Part shown: positions 16,275 through 24,686 of the stretch, one piece after another | Layout: each line of letters starts with the position of its first letter | How positions within the stretch are numbered: position 1 is the first letter of the stretch | Assembly: GCF_003289645.1 (NCBI RefSeq) | Contig: NZ_QLYX01000011.1 | Span: 124,001-188,000, forward strand | Length of the DNA stretch: 64,000 nucleotides | Direction of reading: 5' to 3' | Source: Actinomadura craniellae | GTDB lineage: Bacteria; Actinomycetota; Actinomycetes; Streptosporangiales; Streptosporangiaceae | The notes under the pieces: model-generated | Told to the model about the DNA's origin: nothing | Database searches by the model: none | What the model saw: only the letters and a program-made list of their open reading frames with translations | Translations under genes and position numbers: made by a program

Positions 16275-17132
16275 ATGGCAGAACGTCCACAACGCAGGAG
16301 CCCCCAGGCCCTCCTCGGGCGGGTCCAGCGAACCGAACGGATCACCCCGCACCTGATCCGCGTCGTGCTGGGCGGGCCGGGCCTGGCCGGATTCACCGCG
16401 GGTGAGTACACCGACCACTACATCAAGCTGCTGTTCCCGCCCGCCGGGGTCACCTACCCCGAACCCTTCGACATCCAGCGGATCCGGGCCGAACTGCCCC
16501 GCGACCAGTGGCCCCGCATGCGCACCTACACCGTCCGCAACTGGGACGCCGAGGCCGGCGAGCTGACGATCGACGTCATCTACCACGGCGCCGAGGGCCT
16601 GGCCGGCCCCTGGGCGGCGAACGCGCGACCGGGCGACGAGATCCGCTTCATCGGCCCTGGCGGCGCCTACGCCCCCGACCCGGCTGCCGACTGGCACCTG
16701 CTGGCCGGCGACGAGAGCGCCCTCCCCGCCATCGCGGCGGCCCTGGAGGAACTCCCGCCGGGCGCCCCCGCCCACGTCTTCATCGAGATCGGCGACCCGG
16801 GGGAGGAGCAGGAACTGCACACCCCTGGGGACGCCTCCATCACCTGGCTGCCCCGCGACGGCGCCCCCGTCGGCAAGGAACTGGTCCGGGCGGTGACCGA
16901 CCTGGACTTCCCCGCCGGCACCGTCCACGCGTTCGTCCACGGCGAGGCCGGCTTCGTCAAGGACCTCCGCCGCCTGCTCCGCGTGGACCGCGGCGTCCCC
17001 CGGGAACGGCTCTCCATCTCCGGCTACTGGCGCCTTGGCCACGACGAGGACGGCTGGCAGGCCAGCAAACAGGAATGGAACCAGCAGGTCGAACGAGAAC
17101 AGGAACCCGGCACCCCCGAGCAGCCCTCCTGA
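16275..17132 (+). CDS. Siderophore-interacting protein (NAD(P)H:ferric siderophore reductase)
   Basis: 285-residue SIP/ViuB-family flavoprotein that reduces ferric siderophores in the cytoplasm to release iron. Motifs: TPHLIRVVLGGPGLAGF at the start, RMRTYTVRNWD (FAD-binding RxYTxR), GPGGAYAPDPAADWHLLAGDESALPAIAAAL (NAD(P) region) and FVHGEAGFVKDLRRLL near the C terminus. The ATG at 16275 has AAAGGAA before it; another in-frame ATG at 16185 adds only low-complexity residues. Its siderophore importer may be the ABC system at 38-42 kb, though no iron box was seen here. Confidence 0.92.
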   Translation: MAERPQRRSPQALLGRVQRTERITPHLIRVVLGGPGLAGFTAGEYTDHYIKLLFPPAGVTYPEPFDIQRIRAELPRDQWPRMRTYTVRNWDAEAGELTIDVIYHGAEGLAGPWAANARPGDEIRFIGPGGAYAPDPAADWHLLAGDESALPAIAAALEELPPGAPAHVFIEIGDPGEEQELHTPGDASITWLPRDGAPVGKELVRAVTDLDFPAGTVHAFVHGEAGFVKDLRRLLRVDRGVPRERLSISGYWRLGHDEDGWQASKQEWNQQVEREQEPGTPEQPS

Positions 17133-17214
17133 CCGGCACCGTGATCACCCCGACTCCGGAGCGATGCGGAGGCCGTGCCACCTCCGCGCACTCCAGGCCC
17201 CGCCCCTTCCCAGC

Positions 17215-17266
17215 GTGATCGTTGAGGATGGGTGGTGCCATGGCCCCACCTATCCTCAACGATCAC
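17215..17266. repeat. Palindromic repeat family A, copy 2
   Basis: GTGATCGTTGAGGATGGGTGG and its complement, 52 bp, with a few mismatches near the centre. It lies 83 bp after the SIP stop and just before a family B pair, the same order as at 10690-11080. Confidence 0.85.
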
Positions 17267-17345
17267 CTGTGTGTACGCCTGCACCAGGTGATGCTGAAGG
17301 AGGCTTCGCCGCCTGGTGCGCCACCGGAGCCCGCCGTAGCGTGGC

Positions 17346-17469
17346 TGATCCTTCAGGATCTGGGGCGCTATAGCGCACCGAGAGCTGAAGGATCACGGCC
17401 GTATGTGCTCTCACCAGGTGATCCTTCAGGATTCGAGGCGCCATGGCGCACCGGATGCTGAAGGATCAC
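17346..17469. repeat. Palindromic repeat family B, tandem pair 2
   Basis: Palindromes at 17346-17395 and 17418-17469, with the linker GTGCTCTCACCAG equivalent to that at 11010-11030. A half copy (GGTGATGCTGAAGG) lies at 17287. After the pair, a stretch with GCGCAGCCGGTACCGATAC resembles the sequence after the family B copy at 55258. No gene is seen in 17133-17609. Confidence 0.8.
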
Positions 17470-17609
17470 GCTGGTAGAGGCACCAGGGGCGGGCGCAGCC
17501 GGTACCGATACCCCGCAGGGAAGTTACTGCTCTCGCTTAGAAGCAGGGCGGAGCCCAGCCGAACTCGAAGGATTCGAGGTGGGCGGGCCTGGTTTCGTCA
17601 GAGGTCGGA

Positions 17610-17819
17610 TCAGGGGTGGTCGAGTTCGCCGTGCTTGATCCGGGTGATCAGGGTGTGGAAGTCCTCGGCGCGTACCGTGAGGTGTCCGAAGGCAGGGTTC
17701 TTGCTGTCGCGGATGCCCACGGCTGAGGTTAGAGCGGCGACTTCGACGCACTGCCCGCCTCCGCCGCCGCTGTGGCTGCTTTTGCGCCATGTGGTCGTTG
17801 GCGGGTTGGTCTCGCTCAT
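17610..17819 (-). CDS. DUF397 protein, duplicate copy
   Basis: 69 residues. The DUF397 signature is complete: TTTWRKSSHSGGGGGQCVEVAAL, then GIRDSKNP, then a C-terminal FHTLITRIKHGELD. DUF397 proteins (the BldB family among them) accompany WhiJ-type DUF5753 regulators in Streptomyces and relatives. The ATG follows GGAGGG. It and the copy at 17896 arose by a 286-bp tandem duplication that also carried the tail of the regulator gene. Confidence 0.93.
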   Translation of the reverse strand: MSETNPPTTTWRKSSHSGGGGGQCVEVAALTSAVGIRDSKNPAFGHLTVRAEDFHTLITRIKHGELDHP

Positions 17820-17875
17820 TCGTAGCCCTCCAGCGTTTGCGAGATCATCTTGAGGGGTGCGTTGCGGTGAACCCT
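17816..17875 (-). pseudogene. Remnant of the DUF5753 regulator C terminus
   Basis: About 19 codons reading NAPLKMISQTLEGYE and a TGA that overlaps the next ATG. The intact regulator ends NASRKMISQALEGYT at 18102. It is a leftover of the tandem duplication that made the second DUF397 gene, and it keeps the ATGA stop-start overlap. Confidence 0.8.
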
Positions 17876-17895
17876 GGTCTCGTCAGGGGTTGGGG

Positions 17896-18105
17896 TCAGT
17901 CGCGGTCGAGTTCTCCGCGCTTGATGCGGGTGATCAGGGCGTCGAAGTCCTCGGTGCGCATTGTGAGGTGTCCCAAGGTGGGGTTCTTGCTGTCGCGGAT
18001 GCCTACGGCTGAGGTGAGGGCGGCGACTTCGACGCACTGCCCGCCCTGACCGCTACTGCGGCTGCTTTTGCGCCATGTGGTCGTCGGTGGGTTGGTCTTG
18101 CTCAT
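17896..18105 (-). CDS. DUF397 protein, regulator-linked copy
   Basis: 69 residues, close paralogue of the 17610 gene: TTTWRKSSRSSGQGGQCVEVAAL, GIRDSKNP, FDALITRIKRGELD. Its ATG overlaps the stop of the DUF5753 regulator by 4 bp (ATGA), so the two are translationally coupled and probably act as a pair. Similar pairs have been proposed to be developmental regulators or toxin-antitoxin-like modules; which applies here is unknown. Confidence 0.93.
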   Translation of the reverse strand: MSKTNPPTTTWRKSSRSSGQGGQCVEVAALTSAVGIRDSKNPTLGHLTMRTEDFDALITRIKRGELDRD

Positions 18106-18941
18106 GTGTAGCCCTCCAGCGCTTGCGAGATCATCTTGCGGGACGCGTTACGAGGTAGCGCCTCACCGGTGACGAGGCCGAAGCGTACTTGGGTCGCCTC
18201 CACCGTGTGCGGGTCACTGATGAGCTGGCCGAGCCCGATGGATTCGAGGTAGGCGAGCTTGGTTGAGTCTGGTAGGCCGAGGACGGTGAACGCCCCGTCG
18301 AGACCGGCCCAGGTGACCGAGTCGAAGGGCAGAACTCTGACCTGGACGTTCGGATGAGAGCTGACGACGTCCAAGAGGTGTTCGAGTTGCTCGCGCATGA
18401 CCTTGGGACCTCCCACCGGGCGCCGTAGGGCCGCCTCGTCCACGACGAACGATAGGCGGGGCGGTGTTTCGCGGTTCAGGATCGCCTGACGGTCCACGCG
18501 TTGGCTGATCAGCGCATCCAGGTCGTCGGCGGGCTGGCCTACATTCATGAGGGCGTCTGCGTACTCACGGGTCTGTAGCAGCCCGGGGATGAGTTGGGCC
18601 TCGAAGCAGTTCATCCATGTCGCGATGGCCTCCTTCCTGACGAAGCCCTGGAAGCCGGGTGGTGACGTGAGGTGGCGGCCCTCGCGTTTGACCTCGCGCC
18701 ACATGGTCCAGAAGGTCTGGTTCGGGGTTTTGAAGTAGGTGTCCAGGTCGCGGGCGGTCTGCTCGCTGATCGGTTTCTTGCCGGTTTCGATGAGTTCCAG
18801 CCACTGCGGGGTGCAGCCCAGGGCCGCGGCGAGCTTGGGGCGGCTGAGGTCGGCGCCCTCCCGGTAGCTGCGGAGCAGTGCACCGACGGCTCTGAGGAGG
18901 GGGTCGCGGGTGAATTCCGCGGGGGTCGGTTCCATGGTCAT
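18102..18941 (-). CDS. WhiJ-type XRE regulator with DUF5753 domain
   Basis: 279 residues. The N-terminal XRE helix-turn-helix reads LSRPKLAAALGCTPQWLELIETGKKPISE. The DUF5753 domain contains CFEAQLIPGLLQTREYADALM, ISQRVDRQAILNRETPPRLSFVVDE, VRVLPF and LAYLESIG. The ATG at 18941 follows GCGAGGTG; upstream codons lack similarity. It is divergent from an RsbW-like ATPase at 19140 and overlaps a DUF397 gene, which is the three-gene composition of WhiJ loci in Streptomyces. Confidence 0.93.
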   Translation of the reverse strand: MTMEPTPAEFTRDPLLRAVGALLRSYREGADLSRPKLAAALGCTPQWLELIETGKKPISEQTARDLDTYFKTPNQTFWTMWREVKREGRHLTSPPGFQGFVRKEAIATWMNCFEAQLIPGLLQTREYADALMNVGQPADDLDALISQRVDRQAILNRETPPRLSFVVDEAALRRPVGGPKVMREQLEHLLDVVSSHPNVQVRVLPFDSVTWAGLDGAFTVLGLPDSTKLAYLESIGLGQLISDPHTVEATQVRFGLVTGEALPRNASRKMISQALEGYT

Positions 18942-19139
18942 GTCGCACCTCGCCGGTTGCCGTTGCCGCGCTCGGGGTTGGACCGTGATTGCCCTCGGTG
19001 TGTGGCAGAGCGTAGTCGTCCGCGGACAGGATGAGCAGGCAATCGGCCGAAGTCGCACGGAACCCGACGATGCTCCGCGGGCTCCAAAAGAGCGGCCTCT
19101 GATCGGACGGTTTCGGACGTCCACAAGGGATGTGGTGAA

Positions 19140-19595
19140 GTGATCTCAGCGATGGCCGGGGAGACCCTGACACGGCGGCTGGCGGCTGCGAAGTCGTCGG
19201 TGGGGATGAGCCGGGATCTGGTCGCCAACACGCTCGGCCGCTGGGGCCTCGCCGACCTCGCCGAGGACGCGGTACTGGTGATCAGCGAGCTGGCGACCAA
19301 CGCCGTCGGCGCCTCGCGGGCGGGGCAGGAGATCACGGTCCACCTCCGCAACTCCGGCACCGAGATCATCCTCGCGGTCCACGACAACGGCCCGGGAACG
19401 CCCCGGCACCGCCAGGTCGATCTCGACCTGGCGACGCTCGACGTCTCGGAGCGGAACTTCGACGCGAACGGCGGCTGGGGGTTGTCGATCGTGGCGGCGC
19501 TGGCCGCCCGGTGCTGGGTGGACCCGGGCACGCCCGCCGGGAAGTGGGTCTGCGCCGCGCTCCGGATTGGGCCCGCCCGGGGCGGGCGAGGGTGA
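19140..19595 (+). CDS. RsbW-like ATP-binding protein (HATPase_c)
   Basis: 151 residues, GHKL fold: N box VISELATNAVG, G1 VHDNGPGTP, G2 GGWGLSIVAAL. Proteins of this size are anti-sigma-factor kinases or their relatives and accompany WhiJ/DUF397 genes in actinomycetes. The GTG at 19140 opens the frame; the ATG at 19152 is an alternative, and neither has a strong ribosome site. The divergent layout with the DUF5753 gene suggests a shared control region at 18942-19139. Confidence 0.88.
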   Translation: MISAMAGETLTRRLAAAKSSVGMSRDLVANTLGRWGLADLAEDAVLVISELATNAVGASRAGQEITVHLRNSGTEIILAVHDNGPGTPRHRQVDLDLATLDVSERNFDANGGWGLSIVAALAARCWVDPGTPAGKWVCAALRIGPARGGRG

Positions 19596-19660
19596 TGGCG
19601 CCGGGTGACCGGCCGGCGGAGATGTGCCGGTGGGCGGTGGCGGGAACCGCGCCGTGACCG

Positions 19661-20437
19661 TCACCTGCCGATCCTGCGCACCACCGAGGCCTGGTGGCAG
19701 GTCAGTGACCAGTGGGCCGTCTCGGGGGAGTGGCCGGCGGGGATGATCTTGGTGCCGGTGGCGGCCGTCACGTTCCGCGGTCCGGCCAGGCAGACCATGA
19801 ACATGTCCAGGTGGTGGTCGAAGCCCTCGTACGCCCAGTGGCACTGGAGTATCCGCTGCCCCGCGGCGAACGGGGCCTGGAGCAGGTGCTGCGCCCGCGG
19901 TGGCAGGTTGCCGAGCAACCCGCGGGCGTCCTGGCTGAGCCCGAGGTCCGGGCCGGCACCGGCGGCCGGCCCGGAGGTCGTGTGCGCGGTGGGCGGTGGC
20001 CGATGATCCACCCGGACGTGACGCAGGGAGGCGGGGTCGAAGACGAACGCGGAGATGACGTAGACCGGACGGTGAGCGGTGTCGACCCGGGGTTCGGCGA
20101 TGCTCAGCCCCCGGTCGCCGAGGACCACCGCGTACGACCGCCCGTCCGGGCTGGAGGCGTCCACCCGCGCGAACCAGTCGATGACGTTGCCGGCGAGCTC
20201 GTGCAGCCGCTCCCGGGTACGACCGCCGATCGTCTCCCAGCACTCCATCCGCAGCCGCGCCTCCGAGGTGAGCCGCATCTCCCCGGCGGGGTGGAAAGGG
20301 GTGTGCCCGCCCTGCGATCGCGCCAGGCCACCGGTACGTGGGGCCGGAGGGTCGGAGCCGGCGGGAGTGAGGGGGAACGAGGGGTCCACGCGCTGGGCCT
20401 CCTGACCGATCCGCGAATCAAGCATCGGTCGCAACAT
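19661..20437 (-). CDS. Conserved-looking hypothetical protein
   Basis: About 258 residues from the ATG at 20437; the ATG at 20425 is an alternative, and no clear ribosome site marks either. I recognise no domain. The residue mix is protein-like: ERLHELAGNVIDWFARVD, YAVVLGDRGLSIAEPRVD, VISAFVFDPASLRHVRV, QCHWAYEGFDHHLDMFMVCLAG. No signal peptide or membrane span is seen. It lies between the RsbW-like gene (convergent) and metE. Confidence 0.6.
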   Translation of the reverse strand: MLRPMLDSRIGQEAQRVDPSFPLTPAGSDPPAPRTGGLARSQGGHTPFHPAGEMRLTSEARLRMECWETIGGRTRERLHELAGNVIDWFARVDASSPDGRSYAVVLGDRGLSIAEPRVDTAHRPVYVISAFVFDPASLRHVRVDHRPPPTAHTTSGPAAGAGPDLGLSQDARGLLGNLPPRAQHLLQAPFAAGQRILQCHWAYEGFDHHLDMFMVCLAGPRNVTAATGTKIIPAGHSPETAHWSLTCHQASVVRRIGR

Positions 20438-20508
20438 GATGGCACCGAAGGCCCCGCGCGAGCGATGTCCCCTGAGGGCGGGAGGTGCATCCGCGCAGTC
20501 GGGCCGGG

Positions 20509-20556
20509 CCGGTGTGCCCCGCGCTCCCGGAGAAGCGGGAGGGCGGGGCACACCGG
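20509..20556 (-). terminator. Hairpin terminator downstream of metE
   Basis: CCGGTGTGCCCCGC pairs with GCGGGGCACACCGG, and the inner CTCCCGGAGAAGCGGGAG forms a second stem. It begins 7 bp after the metE stop codon. Confidence 0.75.
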
Positions 20557-20563
20557 GGGCCGG

Positions 20564-22804
20564 CTACGGGGTCTCGCGCACGCTCCGGGCGGCGGCGACG
20601 AGGTTGCGCAGCGCGGCCTCGGTTTCGGGGTAGGCACGGGTCTTCAGGCCGCAGTCGGGGTTGACCCACAGCCGGTCCGGCTCGATGGCCTGCAGCGCCC
20701 GCCGCAGGTTCTCCTCCATCTCCCCGGCGGACGGCACGCGGGGGGAGTGGATGTCGTACACCCCGGGCCCGATGCCGTTCTCGTACCCGGCGGCGCGCAG
20801 GTCGCCGACCAGTTCCATGTGCGAGCGGGCGGCCTCGACGCTGGTGACGTCGGCGTCCAGGTCGCCGATCGCGCCGATGATCTCGCCGAACTCCGAGTAG
20901 CACATGTGCGTGTGGATCTGGGTGCTGTCGGCGACGCCCGAGGTGGCGAGGCGGAACGCGGCGACGGCCCAGTCCAGGTAGGCGGCCTGCTCGGCCCGGC
21001 GCAGCGGCAGCAGTTCGCGCAGGGCGGGCTCGTCCACCTGGATGATGCAGATGCCGGCGGCCTCCAGGTCGTGGATCTCGTCGTGGAGGGCGAGCGCGAC
21101 CTGGCGGGCGGTGTCGGCCAGCGGCTGGTCGTCGCGGACGAACGACCAGGCGAGCATGGTGACCGGGCCGGTGAGCATGCCCTTGACCGGCTTGGTCGTC
21201 AGCGACTGGGCGTAGGTGGCCCACTCGACGGTCATCGGCGCCGGCCGCGCGACGTCGCTGTGCAGGATCGGCGGGCGGACGCAGCGCGAACCGTAGGACT
21301 GCACCCAGCCGTGCTCGGTGGCGGCGTACCCGTCGAGCTGCTCGGCGAAGTACTGCACCATGTCGTTGCGTTCCGGCTCGCCGTGTACCAGGACGTCGAG
21401 CCCCAGCTTCTCCTGCAGGGCGATGACGTGGGCGACCTCGTCCTTCATCGCCTGGGTGTAGGCGTCGCCGGAGATGCGGCCGGCCCGGTGCTCGGCGCGC
21501 GCCCTGCGGATCTCCCCGGTCTGCGGGAACGAGCCGATGGTGGTGGTCGCCAGCGGCGGCAGGCCCAGCACCGCCCGCTGCGCCGCGAACCGGGCCGCCC
21601 GGTCGCCGCGCCGCGCGTCGCCGAGCATGTCGAGCCGGGCCCGTACCCGGTGGTCGATCCCGGCGGCCGCCGCGGGCGCGGGGGCGGCGGCCGGGACGTC
21701 CTCGCGCAGCGCCCGGCCGACGGCGACGACCTCGGCGACCTTCTGCCGGGCGAACGCCAGCCGGGCGCGCACCGCCGGGTCGAGCGCGGTCTCGGCGTCC
21801 AGGTCGACCGGGACGTGCAGCAGCGAGCACGACGTGCCCACCACGACCTCGCCGGCCAGCCCCAGCAGGGCGGCACAGGTCGCCTTGGCCCGCTCCTGGT
21901 CGGCCCGCCACACGTTGCGGCCGTCCACGACCCCGGCGACGACGGTCCGCCGCGGCAGGCCGCCGACCGAGGCGAGCGCGTCGAGGTTGCCCGGCGCCGT
22001 CACGAAGTCCAGGCCGACCCCCTCGACGCGGGTCGCGGCGAGCACCCGCAGGGCCTCGGCGCCGACCGTCCCGAAGTAGGTCGCGACCAGCAGGCGCGGC
22101 CTGCTCGGCAGCTCGCCCAGCCGCCGGTACACGCGCGCCAGCACCGCCAGCTCCTCGGGCGTGCGGTCGGCGACCAGCGCGGGCTCGTCCAGCTGGACCC
22201 ACTGGGTGCCCGCTCCGGACAGCCGCTCCAGCAGCTCGGCGTACACCTCGACCAGCCCGTCGACGAGGTCCAGCGGATGGAAGCCGGCCGGCGCCCCGGG
22301 CTCGGCCTTGGCGAGCAGCAGGTACGTCAGCGGGCCGACGAGCACCGGCCGGGTCTCGATCCCCAGCGCCTTCGCCTCCCGGTACTCGGCCAGCGGCTTG
22401 CACTCCTCCCCGAGCGCCAGCTTGAACGCGGTGCCGGGCCCCAGCTCGGGCACGATGTAGTGGTAGTTCGTGTCGAACCACTTGGTCATCTCCAGCGCGG
22501 GGACGTCCTGCTCGCCGCGCGCCATGGCGAAGTAGCGGTCGAGGCCGCGCAGCGGCCGGTAGCGCTCGGGGACGGCGTCGACGAGCACGCTCGTGTCGAG
22601 CACCTGGTCGTAGTAGGAGAAGGTGTTGGACGGGATCGTGGCGAGCCCGGCGTCGCGCAGTTCCGTCCAGGTCCGGCGGCGCAGCTCGGCGGCGGTGCTC
22701 TCCAGCTCGGCGGTGTCGATCTTCCCGGCCCAGTAGCGCTCGGTGGCGAACTTGAGTTCGCGCCGCGCCCCGATACGGGGGTATCCGAGGATCGTGGTGT
22801 TCAT
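20564..22804 (-). CDS. metE: Cobalamin-independent methionine synthase
   Basis: 746-residue MetE, which moves a methyl group from 5-methyltetrahydropteroyl-triglutamate to homocysteine without B12. The start reads [23 protein letters not shown], and the zinc site is visible in [13 protein letters not shown] (His and Cys) and [13 protein letters not shown] (Cys). Length is normal for the family. The ATG at 22804 follows GAGGGAAG. A cobalamin riboswitch (22928-23095) precedes it, so it should be expressed only when B12 is scarce and a B12-dependent MetH elsewhere is idle. Confidence 0.97.
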   Translation of the reverse strand: MNTTILGYPRIGARRELKFATERYWAGKIDTAELESTAAELRRRTWTELRDAGLATIPSNTFSYYDQVLDTSVLVDAVPERYRPLRGLDRYFAMARGEQDVPALEMTKWFDTNYHYIVPELGPGTAFKLALGEECKPLAEYREAKALGIETRPVLVGPLTYLLLAKAEPGAPAGFHPLDLVDGLVEVYAELLERLSGAGTQWVQLDEPALVADRTPEELAVLARVYRRLGELPSRPRLLVATYFGTVGAEALRVLAATRVEGVGLDFVTAPGNLDALASVGGLPRRTVVAGVVDGRNVWRADQERAKATCAALLGLAGEVVVGTSCSLLHVPVDLDAETALDPAVRARLAFARQKVAEVVAVGRALREDVPAAAPAPAAAAGIDHRVRARLDMLGDARRGDRAARFAAQRAVLGLPPLATTTIGSFPQTGEIRRARAEHRAGRISGDAYTQAMKDEVAHVIALQEKLGLDVLVHGEPERNDMVQYFAEQLDGYAATEHGWVQSYGSRCVRPPILHSDVARPAPMTVEWATYAQSLTTKPVKGMLTGPVTMLAWSFVRDDQPLADTARQVALALHDEIHDLEAAGICIIQVDEPALRELLPLRRAEQAAYLDWAVAAFRLATSGVADSTQIHTHMCYSEFGEIIGAIGDLDADVTSVEAARSHMELVGDLRAAGYENGIGPGVYDIHSPRVPSAGEMEENLRRALQAIEPDRLWVNPDCGLKTRAYPETEAALRNLVAAARSVRETP

Positions 22805-22927
22805 GGCAGCTTCCCTCGCGTAGCCATCACGCGGCCGCGCAGGAGGAAAGGGCGCACCACGGGTGCGCGTCCGGGGGCCCTCCCGCGAGGCCGCAGACCA
22901 CCGCACGCCGGTCGGCGCGCGGGCGGA

Positions 22928-23095
22928 GGCAGGTCTTCGGACTCGCGGGCGCCACACCTGACCAGGCGTGTCCTACTGGCCGTCGCTTCCCGGACCTGGC
23001 GGCCCAGTGCTCGATGACGGCGGTCGTTCCCACTCACCGCTGCGGGGCAGTCCCGGACTCACACCGGGTTCCCTCTTACGACACCCACCCCGGCA
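22928..23095 (-). promoter_or_regulatory. Cobalamin riboswitch of metE
   Basis: On the minus strand: GGGAACCCGGTGTGAGTCC and GGGACTGCCCCGC (aptamer core), GAGCACTGGGCCGCC (B12-box region), CCGGGAAGCGACGG, and the closing CGAGTCCGAAGACCTGCC. It lies 123 bp before the metE ATG. It is identical over 168 bp, in inverted orientation, to the nrdA riboswitch at 24411-24578. Confidence 0.93.
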
Positions 23096-23276
23096 GGGGC
23101 GGGCGAACCATCCGCGCCCGCGAGTCTAAGCCATGAACCGCCGACGCCACAGGCCCGGCGGGACGCCGTCCACAGCTTGGACACCCGAAGCCGTGCGGTG
23201 GCTGGAGTTCCCATGAGGGGGAACATCTGGCCACCCACGGCGACCGTCTTGAACCTCGACCGGGGCCGGCCCGGTG

Positions 23277-24101
23277 TCAGGCGAAAAGCCGTGCCCCAGG
23301 CTGCTTTCCGATGCGGTCGCTGACGACCAACCCGCCACGCCACCGTCCGGCCTCATCCCGGTATCGGTACTGGCGGCTTCGCACTCGAAGGCCGAACATC
23401 GCACGGACCTCTGCGTACTTCGGTGAGTAGTGCGGGCCTGGCTGACGTGGACAGTAAGCACTCGCTGCCATGGGGAAGATCAAGGTAGAGGCGATCAGGT
23501 CGGCGATCTGCAGTCCTGCGTGGTTGTCACTCGCTGCGAAGAGAGGAACCTCCTGTAGCGGGGGATAAGGATCGCCGCCGGTCCGCCACTTCTGGGTGAA
23601 GATCGAGTGAGCGACCTTCATGTTCGTATGGTGCCTGCGGCTGTCCGCAATCATTACGCCCACTTTGTCCTGTGCCTCCAGGTACTGGGCGAAATGTTTG
23701 GCGATGTCCTGCACTGCGTAGCAATAGCTGGAATCGGGAGCCAGGCCTTTACCAGGTTCCTTGACCCAAACTCGTCCGACAATCCGGCAGTCGTATCGTT
23801 CGGCGAGATCTACCAGTTCCTGGCGCAACCTCTGCGCTTGGCGTCGAGAGTTACGGCCAGAGCTCCGAGTCATGTGCAGGATGTCGCTGCCCTTCACCTC
23901 TGTAAGGATGTGATCAAGAGCATGTCCTGCGGCGTAGCGACCTGGAAAGTGCCGACGCTTGAGTGCCAGGAAGTCGCGCGTCAGGGCAGGTATCGAAGCG
24001 GCGTCCACAATTAAGCCGAGGATCACCATCACAGGGGTGGCCGATCGATTGCTGTCAGGGGCTTCGTATCCGCCTGACTCGTCCAGGTAACAGACATACA
24101 C
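23277..24101 (-). CDS. DUF3800 domain protein between two inverted riboswitches
   Basis: 274 residues. DUF3800 features: CYLDESGGYEAP at the N terminus, MIADSRRHHTNMKVAHSIF in the middle, and ASDNHAGLQIADLIASTL, the acidic residues of which suggest an RNase H-like nuclease fold. The role is unknown; relatives are frequent on mobile elements and in defence islands. Its base composition is clearly lower in GC than its neighbours, so it looks acquired. It sits between metE and nrdA, enclosed by the 168-bp inverted riboswitch pair, with a strong palindrome 16 bp upstream of its start. Confidence 0.85.
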   Translation of the reverse strand: MYVCYLDESGGYEAPDSNRSATPVMVILGLIVDAASIPALTRDFLALKRRHFPGRYAAGHALDHILTEVKGSDILHMTRSSGRNSRRQAQRLRQELVDLAERYDCRIVGRVWVKEPGKGLAPDSSYCYAVQDIAKHFAQYLEAQDKVGVMIADSRRHHTNMKVAHSIFTQKWRTGGDPYPPLQEVPLFAASDNHAGLQIADLIASTLIFPMAASAYCPRQPGPHYSPKYAEVRAMFGLRVRSRQYRYRDEAGRWRGGLVVSDRIGKQPGARLFA

Positions 24102-24116
24102 CTGGTCAAGATAGCG

Positions 24117-24144
24117 CTAAGGCCGCCCCGTGGGGCGGCCTTAG
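24117..24144. terminator. Perfect palindrome upstream of the DUF3800 gene
   Basis: CTAAGGCCGCCCC and GGGGCGGCCTTAG around a GT centre, 28 bp. It looks like a bidirectional terminator, but it lies before rather than after the DUF3800 gene. It may insulate that gene from transcription directed at nrdA, or mark the edge of the inserted segment. Confidence 0.6.
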
Positions 24145-24410
24145 GATGTGGTGTTCGGGTCTCCCCTAGGCACCTTAAGAAGGTTTCTGCCCTCAGTAGA
24201 GCACACTCATGCCCTCAGAGGCAAAGAAGAAGAGGCACGTACCGCATCGTTCGACCCTGGCGAGCCGTGCGGCCACGGCGTTCGTGGCTTCGCGGTCCCG
24301 AGAGCTGGTTCCATCTCGACCGAGTGTCTTCCGACACTCAAGATGTGGGGTTGGTGGGGCTGGGGTGACACCAGATGTATGGTCTTCTGGTGCTGGTTCG
24401 CCTGCCCTTT

Positions 24411-24578
24411 TGCCGGGGTGGGTGTCGTAAGAGGGAACCCGGTGTGAGTCCGGGACTGCCCCGCAGCGGTGAGTGGGAACGACCGCCGTCATCGAGCACT
24501 GGGCCGCCAGGTCCGGGAAGCGACGGCCAGTAGGACACGCCTGGTCAGGTGTGGCGCCCGCGAGTCCGAAGACCTGCC
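24411..24578 (+). promoter_or_regulatory. Cobalamin riboswitch of nrdAB
   Basis: The same aptamer as at 22928-23095, here on the plus strand: GGTGTGAGTCC, GGGACTGCCCCGC, GAGCACTGGGCC and CGAGTCCGAAGACCTGCC are all present. It lies 109 bp before the nrdA start. B12 riboswitches on class Ia ribonucleotide reductase operons are known from Streptomyces coelicolor, where they turn the enzyme off when the B12-dependent class II enzyme can work. Confidence 0.93.
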
Positions 24579-24686
24579 AGCGCGTTGTTCGTCCACGGCC
24601 TCGAGGGAGGGCGCGTGGGTGCCGGTGCGTCGTGCCCCTGCTCCCGCCGCGTCCTCTCCCGGGGCGGCTTGCGAGGGAGAGAGCAC

